This document shows positions 36,801 to 47,445 of a stretch of DNA of 64,000 nt, one piece after another. How positions within the stretch are numbered: the first letter of the stretch is position 1; each line of letters begins with the position of its first letter. The position numbers and the translations under genes were made by a program. The DNA comes from Stromatinia cepivora (lineage: Eukaryota > Ascomycota > Leotiomycetes > Helotiales > Sclerotiniaceae): assembly GCA_014898415.1 (NCBI GenBank), contig RCTD01000008.1, forward strand, positions 434,001 through 498,000, in the 5' to 3' direction. The notes below the pieces were generated by a model that did not search any database, had not been told where the DNA came from, and was given only the letters and a program-made list of their open reading frames with translations.

Positions 36801-39531
36801 GTAAAATAAACGATTCAGCCAATCGCACGCCCCAGAGATCACCGAGCGAACATTACTGAACACCGATACTGCACATCAAATAATTTGTACTTAGCCTTGC
36901 TCTACTGTAAATGAAGATTCTGAGCAATGACCATGTTTAGCGGGGTGAGCTGAAGTTCATGGTCACGTATTAGGTCATGGAAGAGGGCACAGTAAAATAG
37001 GTTCAGGGTTACCGGTAGACATTGATTTATTTGTGTCTATGCCAAGTTCTTTCTATAGATTGAAGGGATGTTTGATGGATAGATGGATGGGATGTTCGAC
37101 AGAAGAGCAGCTGAAAGGTATTTCAGGATCATTGAACGCTGCCTGAACATAGCGAGGTCATCTGAATATTTTAAGAGGGGAGAGTAGAGAAGGTTGTTTT
37201 ATTCATTTGTTGAGGCGAAGGATGTTAGGAGTGAGATAAGAAGATAATAAAAGCATACATTCAACATCCTCAAACTGATGACTAACTCAAACCCCCATTC
37301 GCTTCCATCATAGGTATGGATGATTAAAGACTTTATTTTATGAGAACATGGAACCAGGAAGTCCCCGAAGCTTGAAGACGCCAATGAAATCGACCCCTGG
37401 TCAGTGCGTCCCCATAGCATTCCAGATTGGCCTTTTCTTTCTTTTTTTATCCTTGAGAAATGATCTAAGATTTTCGATTACATTTTTGTGTCATTTTACC
37501 GAGATAAGTTTTCTTTCTAAATGTTTTCTAAACAAGGAACAAATTCAAATAAGTTACAGTAACTCTGTACGGGATTACGAGTGCCGTCAATCCTAAAGAG
37601 AAGATAGAAGTAGTAATGGAATGATGATTTGAGAATCTAGTCATGATAATGATGCGATGAACACGAACACGAAGCTATCCTGATGAAGGACAAAGTATCG
37701 GATATTTTCTTTTGTCACTCACTACACATGTCTTTGACAACTTCCTAGATTGTCTTAGCTGATAATTACTCCAACTTTTGACTCCTCACCATTCGAAAAC
37801 GCCACGTATGCATCTCATTCGTTCAAAGACGCGCTTGGGAAATGATAGAATCTCAAGCATACTTATACGACTGTTCACAAAAAATGATAGAAAAACTTTC
37901 CAAGATTATCGCAAATTCAAGGGACTTTATACTGTATTGGCATACATGATGTCGCTAAAGCGTACGATTGCCTGGTCTTTGTACCTGCAAGCTGCAGATT
38001 TTCTCGAGTCCGATGGTCATATCCAGATCTTTTCCCATTCTCCGAATGCTGTACGGGATGAAGCAAGCAAGCAGCACGAAGGGAAAATTGCTGTACCACG
38101 TGAATAACACCTAGGAGAATAAATGTCATGATATGAAGGGTCTTGGTCTATTGAGTTTTTCGTGTACCCAAGTTTTGTTCATTATTCTAGGATAGGTTAT
38201 TGATTAGATAAATTAATGACTAGATAGAGTAGCAACTAGATAGATAGATTAATGACTAGATATATATAATAATCATCTCAACGAAAGACACAGCACTTCG
38301 TATGATACGCATCACAAAAAGAAGCTACAGCCATCTCACACCCAGCCGGAACTCTGGGAAACCTTAACTCTTAGCATCAAGATAAAAGCGCAGTTCAATT
38401 CGACCCAGACGTTTTCCCGCATTTCTCCCCAAGTCCCAAAGGTTAATTTTTCTTCTTCCTTCCCTCTTTTCCTCACGCCTTGGCTTCAAGCCGCCCGAGC
38501 TAAATTGTTCAGCCAGAACGCCTTTGGGACACTTGCATACGCCGAGAGGATTTTCTGGGGGTAGGATCCTGGTAACTGAATATGGGAATGGCGTGCGAGC
38601 CAGCTCGATGAGAGCATCCTGGTTCAACTGTAATTTTTTCATGCGAAACCTTTTTCAGGTAATCGCGTGGATTTGAGTCGACGGGTGTATGTATTTATTT
38701 TGTATGGGGATATTATTATGGTTTCGAAGATGAATTTGGAAGTCGTTGGACAAAATTACTGGGAAGTAGCTATTGTGAATGAAATTAAGCAATACGATAC
38801 CATACATACGATACAATACAGTACAATATAATAACCACCTATCTCTTTCCATAAAGTCCCAGTATCTATCCCGTCTTTTCATCATATGATATAAAGTCAA
38901 GCTTTTCATTAGCTACTCTCGTACATTTTAGACTTTAAGTAGAAAAAAGGGAATCGATTAAAAGTAATGCGATGCACAGGCAGGTATAATATCATCGATG
39001 ATCAAATGAAATCCTTGTTTATTGCATAAGGAAAAAGACAAAGGCAAAGGAAAAAGGGAAAGATAAGAATTAAAACGAATAAACACCTAGATAATATTCA
39101 AATATAAGTACAAATGATACTTTTATTCGATATTATGCGATCGTGATGCAAATTCAATTTTTACAAATAGAATTCTATCAATATTGATGAAAGGGAGAAT
39201 AGAAAGTAGAATTTGGATGCGATCATCTTTTAATCTCTACAATTTTGCAGAACGTAAGCACTTTGAAATTTATTCAGTAGCAATCCTTGAATATGGTAAG
39301 AAACAGTAAAGCACAGCTGATGAAATTCGGGTCCAAAAATCCAATTCAAGTTCAAGCTGTTGAACCAAAAAAAAAATAGAGAAAGAACGAGACGAAGCGA
39401 AAGATAATCTTCATCCCATCCATCCTATAATCATACATGCAGTTACAATCTGGGTCATAATATCATCTGCCATCTATTGCATATCAATCCTATGTATCTC
39501 TTTCAAGTAATATAAGAAAGAACCCTTCATG
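30850..39531. other. About 8.7-kb region without a convincing gene
   Basis: Normal base composition, not AT-rich like the transposon block. Open frames are all short (109 codons or fewer), none shows a domain or splice-extended homology, and both strands have regular stops. Small simple repeats occur: alternating GTGC/CGTA at 31447-31480, AGGT runs near 35548 and 36345, and GATAGATA-type runs near 38222-38260. It lies upstream of the FlbC-like regulator and may hold distant control elements or non-coding RNAs. Confidence 0.55.
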
Positions 39532-41266
39532 CGATCTCATCTTGGATCCAGCTTGCCTACTCGTCCGATCTACCTGCGACTCTGTTGCTCTTCCACATAT
39601 CCGGACGTCAGTAGATACATATCCAGATAACATACGTACACGCATCGCATACAGGATCAATATCGAAAATCTTCGGCTCAACCACCGATCCGAGACCTAA
39701 TACATACGCACATTTCATACATATTACATATCTATATAAGAAAAAGTATTCTATCAAGGCCAATATCTAGGTATCTGTCATATCAAGCAAGTCGTTCCAT
39801 CATTAGCCAATCGAATCGTCTCGTACAGACAAAACATCTCTAAATCAATCAATATCACACTATACTAGAACGGAATCTATCACTTCCATTATTCTCCGCA
39901 CTATCATCCATTGAGAAACAATAACCTTAAAGCTAGAAACTTCGCCCAATCCCAAAAACTAATTCAAAAACCACACACACTACTTTACTATCAACTCAAA
40001 TCAACAACCCCTAGCACGTTAATTACCATCAAACTTCTGTACCCCAGATCCCTACAGCTTCCCTCGCTCAAATTTAATCAATCCACGCACCGTCCCAGTC
40101 ACAGTTGCAGCTTATTTCACTCTAGTTCATTTTTCATAGTCCATACTTATTAGCTTCGGAGGTAACCAGTCCCATCCAAATCCAAGTCACACTAAATTAA
40201 TCTAATCGCCCCAAACCTCGAAACTCTCTTTTATTATTTGGTATTAGCACAGCACAGCTGGGAGCTAGCCTTGCACTAGTCCCCCTTAACGATTACCAGC
40301 TCAGCATCCATCTAGCCAAAATCACTATACACATTTCATTTCTATTTCTATTTCTATTTCTATTTCTATTTCTATTTCATTTCTATTTCATTCCTATTTC
40401 ATTTCTATTTCATTCCTATTTCATTTCACATTATTTATTTACATTTGAATTCATCAAATCCGTCTATTTCGCGCTTTCATCGACTGGATTTGTTCACTTA
40501 ATCATCCTCAAAACTATTTCCAAAGGTTATTTACCATACCTCACTCTACCCAGAAGGCAAAAACCTAAAAACCCAAATCATATTAAAGCCCTGCTCTCAC
40601 CCCTCCAGCTCCGACCAAAGAAAAAGACCCAGCGAGACGCATCTGCACCCACCACGCACTACCCACTACCCACTTAACCCCTACACAACTACACTACCTC
40701 CACAAGCACAGACCAACTTTCCCAGACCCAATAACTTACATAAATCAAGCAGACGCCTCCCCGGCCGCCATCCAGGTGATCGACAACTCCACATTCTCCA
40801 TTCCAGTAACTACTATCCTCTATCAAACCACGTACGAACCTGTTGAACTCTTGATCATCAAATATCCTACCGTCTCTTTTTGGCCATATATTCCAATATC
40901 TAAGGGATTCCTAAGATATTACTGAGAAAGATTGGACTTTTTTTTATTCAAAATATTCATTTATTCCTTGTTTACTTAATCATTTATCTCACGATTTTTA
41001 TCCGATCTCTATTACAATCACAAGCAAAGAAAAGAAAAGTTCGACAGAAGGAAATATCCCCACTCCCAATTTTGACTTCTCTCGTTTCCCTCGTTCCCTC
41101 ACCTCGGTTGTGCATCTACCCGCATCTCCCATCTCAATCCGAAGCATACATTCCCCACGCGACAACCACGAAATCTTTGAATTTTATAAAGCAGAATAAA
41201 AGAAAGGATTTTCACCATTTGATTTCTTCATTGTGCACTTCTCAATAATCATCTTCCTAGATTAAT
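39532..41266 (+). promoter_or_regulatory. ATG-free 1.7-kb probable 5' leader of the FlbC-like gene
   Basis: Reading every line of the + strand from 39532 to 41266, I find no ATG in any frame, although CAT (ATG on the other strand) occurs dozens of times. The stretch is C- and T-rich and G-poor and ends at the start codon at 41267. This is what a very long scanned 5' UTR, under selection against upstream starts, would look like. Leader introns are possible. Confidence 0.6.
40333..40434 (+). repeat. (TATTTC)n microsatellite
   Basis: Hexamer TATTTC repeated six or more times, then mixed with TATTTCATTTC and TATTTCATTCC variants. It lies inside the ATG-free leader and would be a pyrimidine-rich tract in the RNA. 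Confidence 0.9.
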
Positions 41267-42677
41267 ATGGAGACCGCCAGCTTCACAGCTCGCCGGCCAG
41301 CTGCATCCAACCTCCCCAGCTTCCAGCTTCCCCCTCCAGAACCCCTTGGAATGCACCACCACAAATATCAACAAACCAACAACTATATTCATGGAACTAC
41401 AAACAGCTCTTCCCAACCAGTTCCTGCTGTCGCCAACAATATATTAACACCTCCGGCTGGAGTTTCGCATGATGGTTTAAGTCCTCTGGCATCCAGTGTC
41501 AACAGTGGTAGTTCTGGTAGTTCGACCGCCGGCGTACCTCCTTATCAACCTTCGGCTTTTTGGTCAAATCCACAGTCTGGAAACAGTTTCACATTTAGTT
41601 CTGCGCCACCAATGAGTTCGCCTTATGCTCAGCAACAACAACAAGGTTATATGAGTAGACCACTATATTCACCCTCCATGAGCAACTATCCAGGGTCACG
41701 AAATCCCAATTCTCCCACCTCATCAGAAGGCCTCCCACCACCTACATATGAGAGTCTCCCTCCTTTCACTACCAATATCCCAATGTCTGGCTCAGGTGGA
41801 CAACAACAAAATCTCCCCACACTTGCACCGCAGAATTCTCAGCAGCAACAGCAACAACAGCAGCAACACATGAATAATCAGAACATCATGAACCTCCACC
41901 AATCTTCCTCTCAAGCACCCCAGCAAGGTAGCGTACAAGCTTCCGATAATTATGGCGGACGAGCACCTCCAACTCCAAATTACTACCCCCCATCTTCTAC
42001 CCCTCAACAATCGTCTTTCCCCGCCTTCGCCCAACAATCACCTACGCAACAATCCCCCAATACCTCCTCCGCTCCATCCAATCGCATCTCCCCCATCCAA
42101 ACTCACCACTCACATTCTTCCATGGGTGCACCTCACCAAGGTTACCCCTCCCGCCCTTCCTTCCCACATTACAATCTCCCTACCTTAACAGCACCTATCA
42201 TGTCCAATGTCCACCAACCCGGTAGTCAAATGGCTCTTCTCGGTGGAATGGGTAACATGGCTTATCCTCAACAAATGCCTGGACCAATGTATGGCGGACA
42301 TCATCCACAACAAATACCCCAAAATGATCGACCATTCAAATGCGATCAGTGTCCACAGTCTTTCAACCGCAACCATGATTTGAAACGCCATAAACGTATT
42401 CATTTGGCCGTGAAACCATTCCCCTGCGGTCATTGCGAAAAGAGTTTCTCGAGGAAAGATGCATTAAAGGTTCGTATCTCACCTTATTCTATGCCTTGTG
42501 GTCTTTAACTAACCCCAAACTCAGAGACACATACTCGTCAAAGGCTGCGGAACAAAATCCACAAACGGCACCACGAATCCCAAAGGAGATTCTCAATCAC
42601 CTGTCGATAAATCAGAAGTCTTAAGTGATTCTACCAATGATGATAGTCCCGAAATGGTAAAGAAGGAATTGTCGTAG
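41267..42677 (+). CDS. flbC: C2H2 zinc-finger transcription factor, FlbC-like
   Basis: Exon 1 (41267-42469) and exon 2 (42525-42677) with a 55-bp intron give 451 residues. The first 350 residues are low-complexity, rich in Pro, Ser, Gln and Asn, with a poly-Gln run near residue 192-200, as in activation domains. Two fingers follow. Finger 1 is C2H2 (FKCDQC ... HDLKRHKRIH, about 359-379). Finger 2 begins FPCGHCEKSFSRKDALK and is completed only by exon 2 (RHILVKGCG), giving a C2HC pattern. This pair, followed by a short acidic tail, resembles FlbC, which activates conidiation genes in Aspergillus. The family assignment is from memory, so another regulator of the same finger class is possible. 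If the intron is retained the protein ends after VRISPYSMPCGL without a complete second finger. Confidence 0.72.
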
Positions 42678-44055
42678 TGACAGTTTACCTACATCTGTTG
42701 ACGAATTTCTTTTCTTTCCTTGAAGATCAAAGTCCAAAGGGATGGCAAGCACACAATACAAATGCAAAACGATGTATGAGCTTTGATAGGCGGCGAAGTT
42801 TTCATTCGGGGCCTTGACTAAAGGATACGGGCGTTTGGAATCTGTCTATCTGGATGTGTTGGAATAGGGTTGGGTGGGATAATAACTTACACTGTATGGA
42901 CATCTTCTTGTGGATAAGACAGCACAGAACTCAAGAAAGATGAGATGGGGTTGGTGGCGTTGCTATGTGGTCAATTCGACAGATATTTCTGTCTTTTTTT
43001 TTAAAGAAAAAACGAAATCAAACTTTCAATATGGGAAGGGTGTGGAATATAGTATCGTAAACGGAGCGGGATTGTTTTGGAGTTGGGGAGTTGATATGCG
43101 TATCGATATGTCTGTATGACATTTCGAATTGGGCGGGCTGGAAATGAATGGGTATCTGTCTCAGATGGGATATCTTGGATGCGAACGAAACTGGGAATTG
43201 GGTGGAGCTTTGGCGTGGGAATTGATTTGGTGGACACTTTTGAAATGTGTTCGCTTGTATGTTTATTTTCTGTACTTGAGTATGGATGGATGGAGTGAAA
43301 AACCACTTTTCTTTCTTCTCTCCTCATTCTTTTTTTCCCCCTCCTCGCTATGCTATGCTAGGCGATGGATGCAATGTTCGATGTTGGGGACGGGGCGATT
43401 GATTGGTTGATTCCCGGAGTTTGATGGCATCTTGCTTGCTTGCTTGTGCGCGCATCTGCAATTTTGATTTGATTTGATCTGATCTGATTTGATCTCGCTC
43501 ATGGATCCTGTTTCTTGTATTAGCGAAACGATGAAGTGGTTAAGTAGTTAACAGGGTGTTGAAGAGAAGAGCGAGAAGGGTTTTTAAGCGGGCTAGTTCT
43601 ACTAGGTAGTTGGTGATATATGCGGATCCTTTTGAGCATTTTGCTTGTGTGTGTACTAGCTAGAGAAAATCAAACTCAAAATCAAATCATAGCTTCGGAT
43701 TAAAATATGAGATTAGTGGATTGTGGCATTGTGGGATTATGGATATATGCCTTTTTGTGATTTTTTTGATTTTTTTTTTCCCTCTCCTCTTTCTCTGTCT
43801 TAACTTCCTGAGATATTTTCTGAGATATTTGTAATGAAGATATACGTCCCATTTTTAGAATTTTCTTGTATTAGGTAAATCCCTAATGAATAATTTCATT
43901 TCATTTGATATTTTATTTTCTATATTCTATAATTGTTGTTAAATAATTGTTGTTAAGTAATTCATTTTTAGTAGTGAGTGGATTGAAATTGATATGATGT
44001 ATAATATGTAATGATTTTTAGAATTGAGGATTAGAGATTGAAGGATTGAGGAATT
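42678..44055. other. 3' region of the FlbC-like gene
   Basis: No supported gene. Contains TTGCTTGC and GATTTGATCT simple repeats near 43434-43495 and poly-T runs. Frames at 42910-43410 lack motifs. Confidence 0.55.
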
Positions 44056-44278
44056 GAATAGATAGAATAGATAGAATAGATAGAATAGATAGAATAGATA
44101 GAATAGATAGAATAGATAGAATAGATAGAATAGATAGAATAGATAGAATAGATAGAATAGATAGAATAGATAGAATAGATAGAATAGATAGAATAGATAG
44201 AATAGATAGAATAGATAGAATAGATAGAATAGATAGAATAGATAGAATAGATAGAATAGATAGAATAGATAGAATAGA
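44056..44278. repeat. 9-bp minisatellite (GAATAGATA), about 25 copies
   Basis: The unit GAATAGATA is repeated head to tail for 223 bp with almost no variation. Because the unit is three codons long, the minus strand carries an open frame of repeated Phe-Tyr-Leu, which is a by-product of the repeat. Confidence 0.95.
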
Positions 44279-47200
44279 GAAAGGAGGAAGATGAGAGTAT
44301 ATATATAGAAAGAAAGATGGAAAAACAGATTAATAAAAACAGAAATCAAATAGAAATTCCTTTCTTCTTAACTTAATCTACCTATCTACCTATAGTCTTT
44401 CTTCTGATCTTTAGTATCTATTAGGTAGGTAGTTTTTGTAGTTTTAAAGTAGCGAGTGGAGTTTTTAGTTAGATTGTTAAGATAGGTAGCTCGCTCCACT
44501 TTCTACAAAGCTAGACGTCATTGGAGATGTCCCACTTCATATCTGGTTTCTTTATATTTATTCGGGTTACTGAATAATAAGGATGGATGGATTTTACGGG
44601 AGGGGATGGTTGATGGATGGATGGATGGATAGATGGAAATCGGGAGTATAGGGAGTAGGTAGATTACGGTGGATCGATTATGGGTTTCTTGCGTATTCTT
44701 CAAGAGTCTTTCCTCGGGGTAGATGGATTCTGGGAAATTATGTGGGTGCGTGGATATTTAATTGGGTATATGATATGATATGAGTATATACAGAGCTACC
44801 AACCTCAAGAGAAAAAAGAAAGGATATAGATGAACCCTAAGAAGTACATCAGTCATTGTATGAATATGTAAATGCCTGTTAGTAAGGAAGGAAATAAGTA
44901 ACGCCGCAATATAAAATACCATTCATTCATTCATTAAGTACACACTACCTTACCTACCGGTCCAGAATCTAGAATCTAGATAAGATAAGATCTTCCCAAG
45001 TATCTCCCGCACCTCATAAGGTTATCATTCATTTATAGCTGATAATAACACGATGATAGAATACCTACCTACCTACCCACCTACCGATAGATTGGTTCTC
45101 CTAAGCCTTATATCTAGTGTAACGAAAACTCCACAAAAATCTCCGCTGGCGTTCTTTTTCAAGAACCCGGAGACTGACTCCCACCAACGGAAACGTGCAG
45201 TGCAGTGTGGTTTTGTGGGGGATGCAGGGGATGCAGGTACGCGGATAGATATTCCTCGCTGGATCCGGGGATTAGATCTCGGGACATATAGTTGTGGAGT
45301 GGAGTGGAGTGGATTCTGTGTTGATGATCTTTTTTGGTACTGGTACTGGTACGAGGGTGTGCCGTGATAACCGTTTTTGTGGCGTCTTTGGGCGGGGACG
45401 GGCTTCTTGTTGGTGGCCATGGGCGACGGGAATATATTTAAAGGCTTAAACGATGAAATGTTTGGGCTATAAACTCAATACTCAGGTCAGTATCGTCGCT
45501 GAAAGTATAGCAACTCCGTTACAAGACTTCTGTTCGCCAATGTTCTGCTAAAACAAAGATCGACAATTTTTATTTCCTAACTGGGATACAGGGCAACTAA
45601 TCAAGCAAGCAACCAAGCAACCAAGTATCAAAAATGCCACGACATTCCATTTTCAATCAACTCATAACCAGACCATAAATCCATTTTTTCTATTGAGTTC
45701 TTTATACTGTTGTACCTGCTAAATAAATACAAGTATAAAATAACATATACTCGTAGAAATAACATATATCAAGAGGTAACAAAACCTCGTCTTGCATGCA
45801 ACGCGGTAAGTATAGCAACCGCATGATCTGATCAGCAATATCTTATTTATATTAAAAAATAGAAAGAAGAGTAGATTGAAAAAGACGAAGATAGTATCTT
45901 TGAATTATATTCGGAATTGAATAGATGAGATTAATATATAAGTAGGAATTTAAACTATAAAAGTAGTGTATAAATTGGATTGGAATAATGACGTTCAATC
46001 GTATATATGAATGAACTAAAACCGAATAATAAAGACCGATTATTGAAACCCCAATTGAACTTTTGGATTCCCCCATATATCTATCGTATTCTATTCTGTT
46101 CTGACCTCAATCAACATACAGCATCTATCTCCTTCATCTAAGCTATGAAAATTCCATCCCAGCCCATATATATATACCACTCCCTCCCCCCCAAACCTTT
46201 CAATTAGTCAGTTTTCGAGATGTATAGTCTCATCACTACCTACCTAGATAAATTTTAATATTTCTCAAATTAAAATCCCACGATGAGTTATCCAGCCAGC
46301 CAGCCAGCCAATTGCAACAACAAAGCCAAGAATAACACATATATTCCCTCCTTCGCAATTCATATCCATACCTACTTTGTATCTGGGTAGGCTCAATCTA
46401 TATAATAGGAACGAACAAAACATTTCATTTTCCCAAGAACGCACAGCTACCCTCCTCTCGCATCATCCAGCACCTTAAAGCTACTCTATATTCACATCCC
46501 TGTATAATCACTACCCTGCAAATCCCCAATATCCTATAAGGGAAGTAGCTATAGCCCATTATCAGAGATCTTGTCGAATCATAGAAATAAATACTCTCTC
46601 AAGAAACGTTATGTGGGCATAATTAATGATACCTATAACCAACCATCAACCAATCCATTTCCAACTCAACTACTGAGTAATTATCTCGTTAATCCATGCA
46701 GTAACGCTCAAACTAGGAGCCAAGGTAGGAAATAGTTTATGCGTATTTTTTAAATCTAGTCATTGGTGTTGTTGAACTCTTCCCATACATAACTCAATGC
46801 GGCGTAATCAGCGGTTGTTGAATCTCTCTGAAGGACTATAAAAGGAGTCAACATCGATGAATTTTATTTCGGACTGGAAGTTGGTATTATTGGTAGTCAG
46901 CAGCATCTGAAGTTTTGCTCGTTATTCTCTTTCAGCACAAACCAAATATATCATGAGTAGCATCAAACTAGTCACCAAAACCACAACCATAGAGATATCG
47001 ATATGAATCAAAGAAATTTGTATTTCCCAAGTACATAAGCGAAAAGAACCCATTTTCCCCTATTTCAAAGAAAAGAATCAACAACTCTGAACGCTCTCTG
47101 CTTTTCGTAATTAACTCTGACCGCCTTGAAACCTCCATCTATCATATTTCTACCCCATTTTCGCTATGATGAATATTAAGTTACTTTTTACAACTCCATC

Positions 47201-47445
47201 AAAGCAAAGCAACTCAAAATATCCACCGCTCCATGCAAATGCCAAAGAAACTCACTATACTGAACATGGTATATCTACAAAAAAGAAGCAGGTATCATCC
47301 AAATACTGCTGTATGTTAAACCTGGATTTCGAGAATGTCCAATCTCAAGCGAGCGTGGAGAAATATATGCCCTACGCAAAATGTCCAAATCGGGGTATTA
47401 ACGATATCGAATATCGAAAATTGGTAGACTCCATGGGGTGGGAGA
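44279..47445. other. Intergenic region with simple repeats
   Basis: No gene that I can support with confidence. It includes GGATGGAT near 44610-44635, CCTACCTA runs near 45062-45085, and TATATA plus C-rich runs near 46165-46195. A 96-codon frame at 47166-47456 overlaps the 3' end of the kinase on the other strand and has no motif. One weak small-gene candidate is listed separately (45073-45420). Confidence 0.5.
45073..45420 (-). CDS. Weak candidate small hypothetical protein
   Basis: 115-codon minus-strand frame from an ATG at 45420 in a strong start context (gcccATGGCC), with a TTTAAATATA run about 20 bp upstream. The product is basic, with a YQYQYQ stretch, and resembles nothing I know. 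The C-terminal codons run into CCTACC repeats, which argues against a real coding end. It may be chance. Confidence 0.2.
   Translation of the reverse strand: MATNKKPVPAQRRHKNGYHGTPSYQYQYQKRSSTQNPLHSTPQLYVPRSNPRIQRGISIRVPASPASPTKPHCTARFRWWESVSGFLKKNASGDFCGVFVTLDIRLRRTNLSVGG

Noticed and set aside
37778..38107. 109-codon + strand frame in the gene-free region
   Set aside because: Start is not ATG-led in a good context, composition is not gene-like and no family is recognised.
43939..44349. 136-codon frame of repeated Phe-Tyr-Leu on the minus strand
   Set aside because: It is the 9-bp minisatellite read in one frame; there is no other coding evidence.
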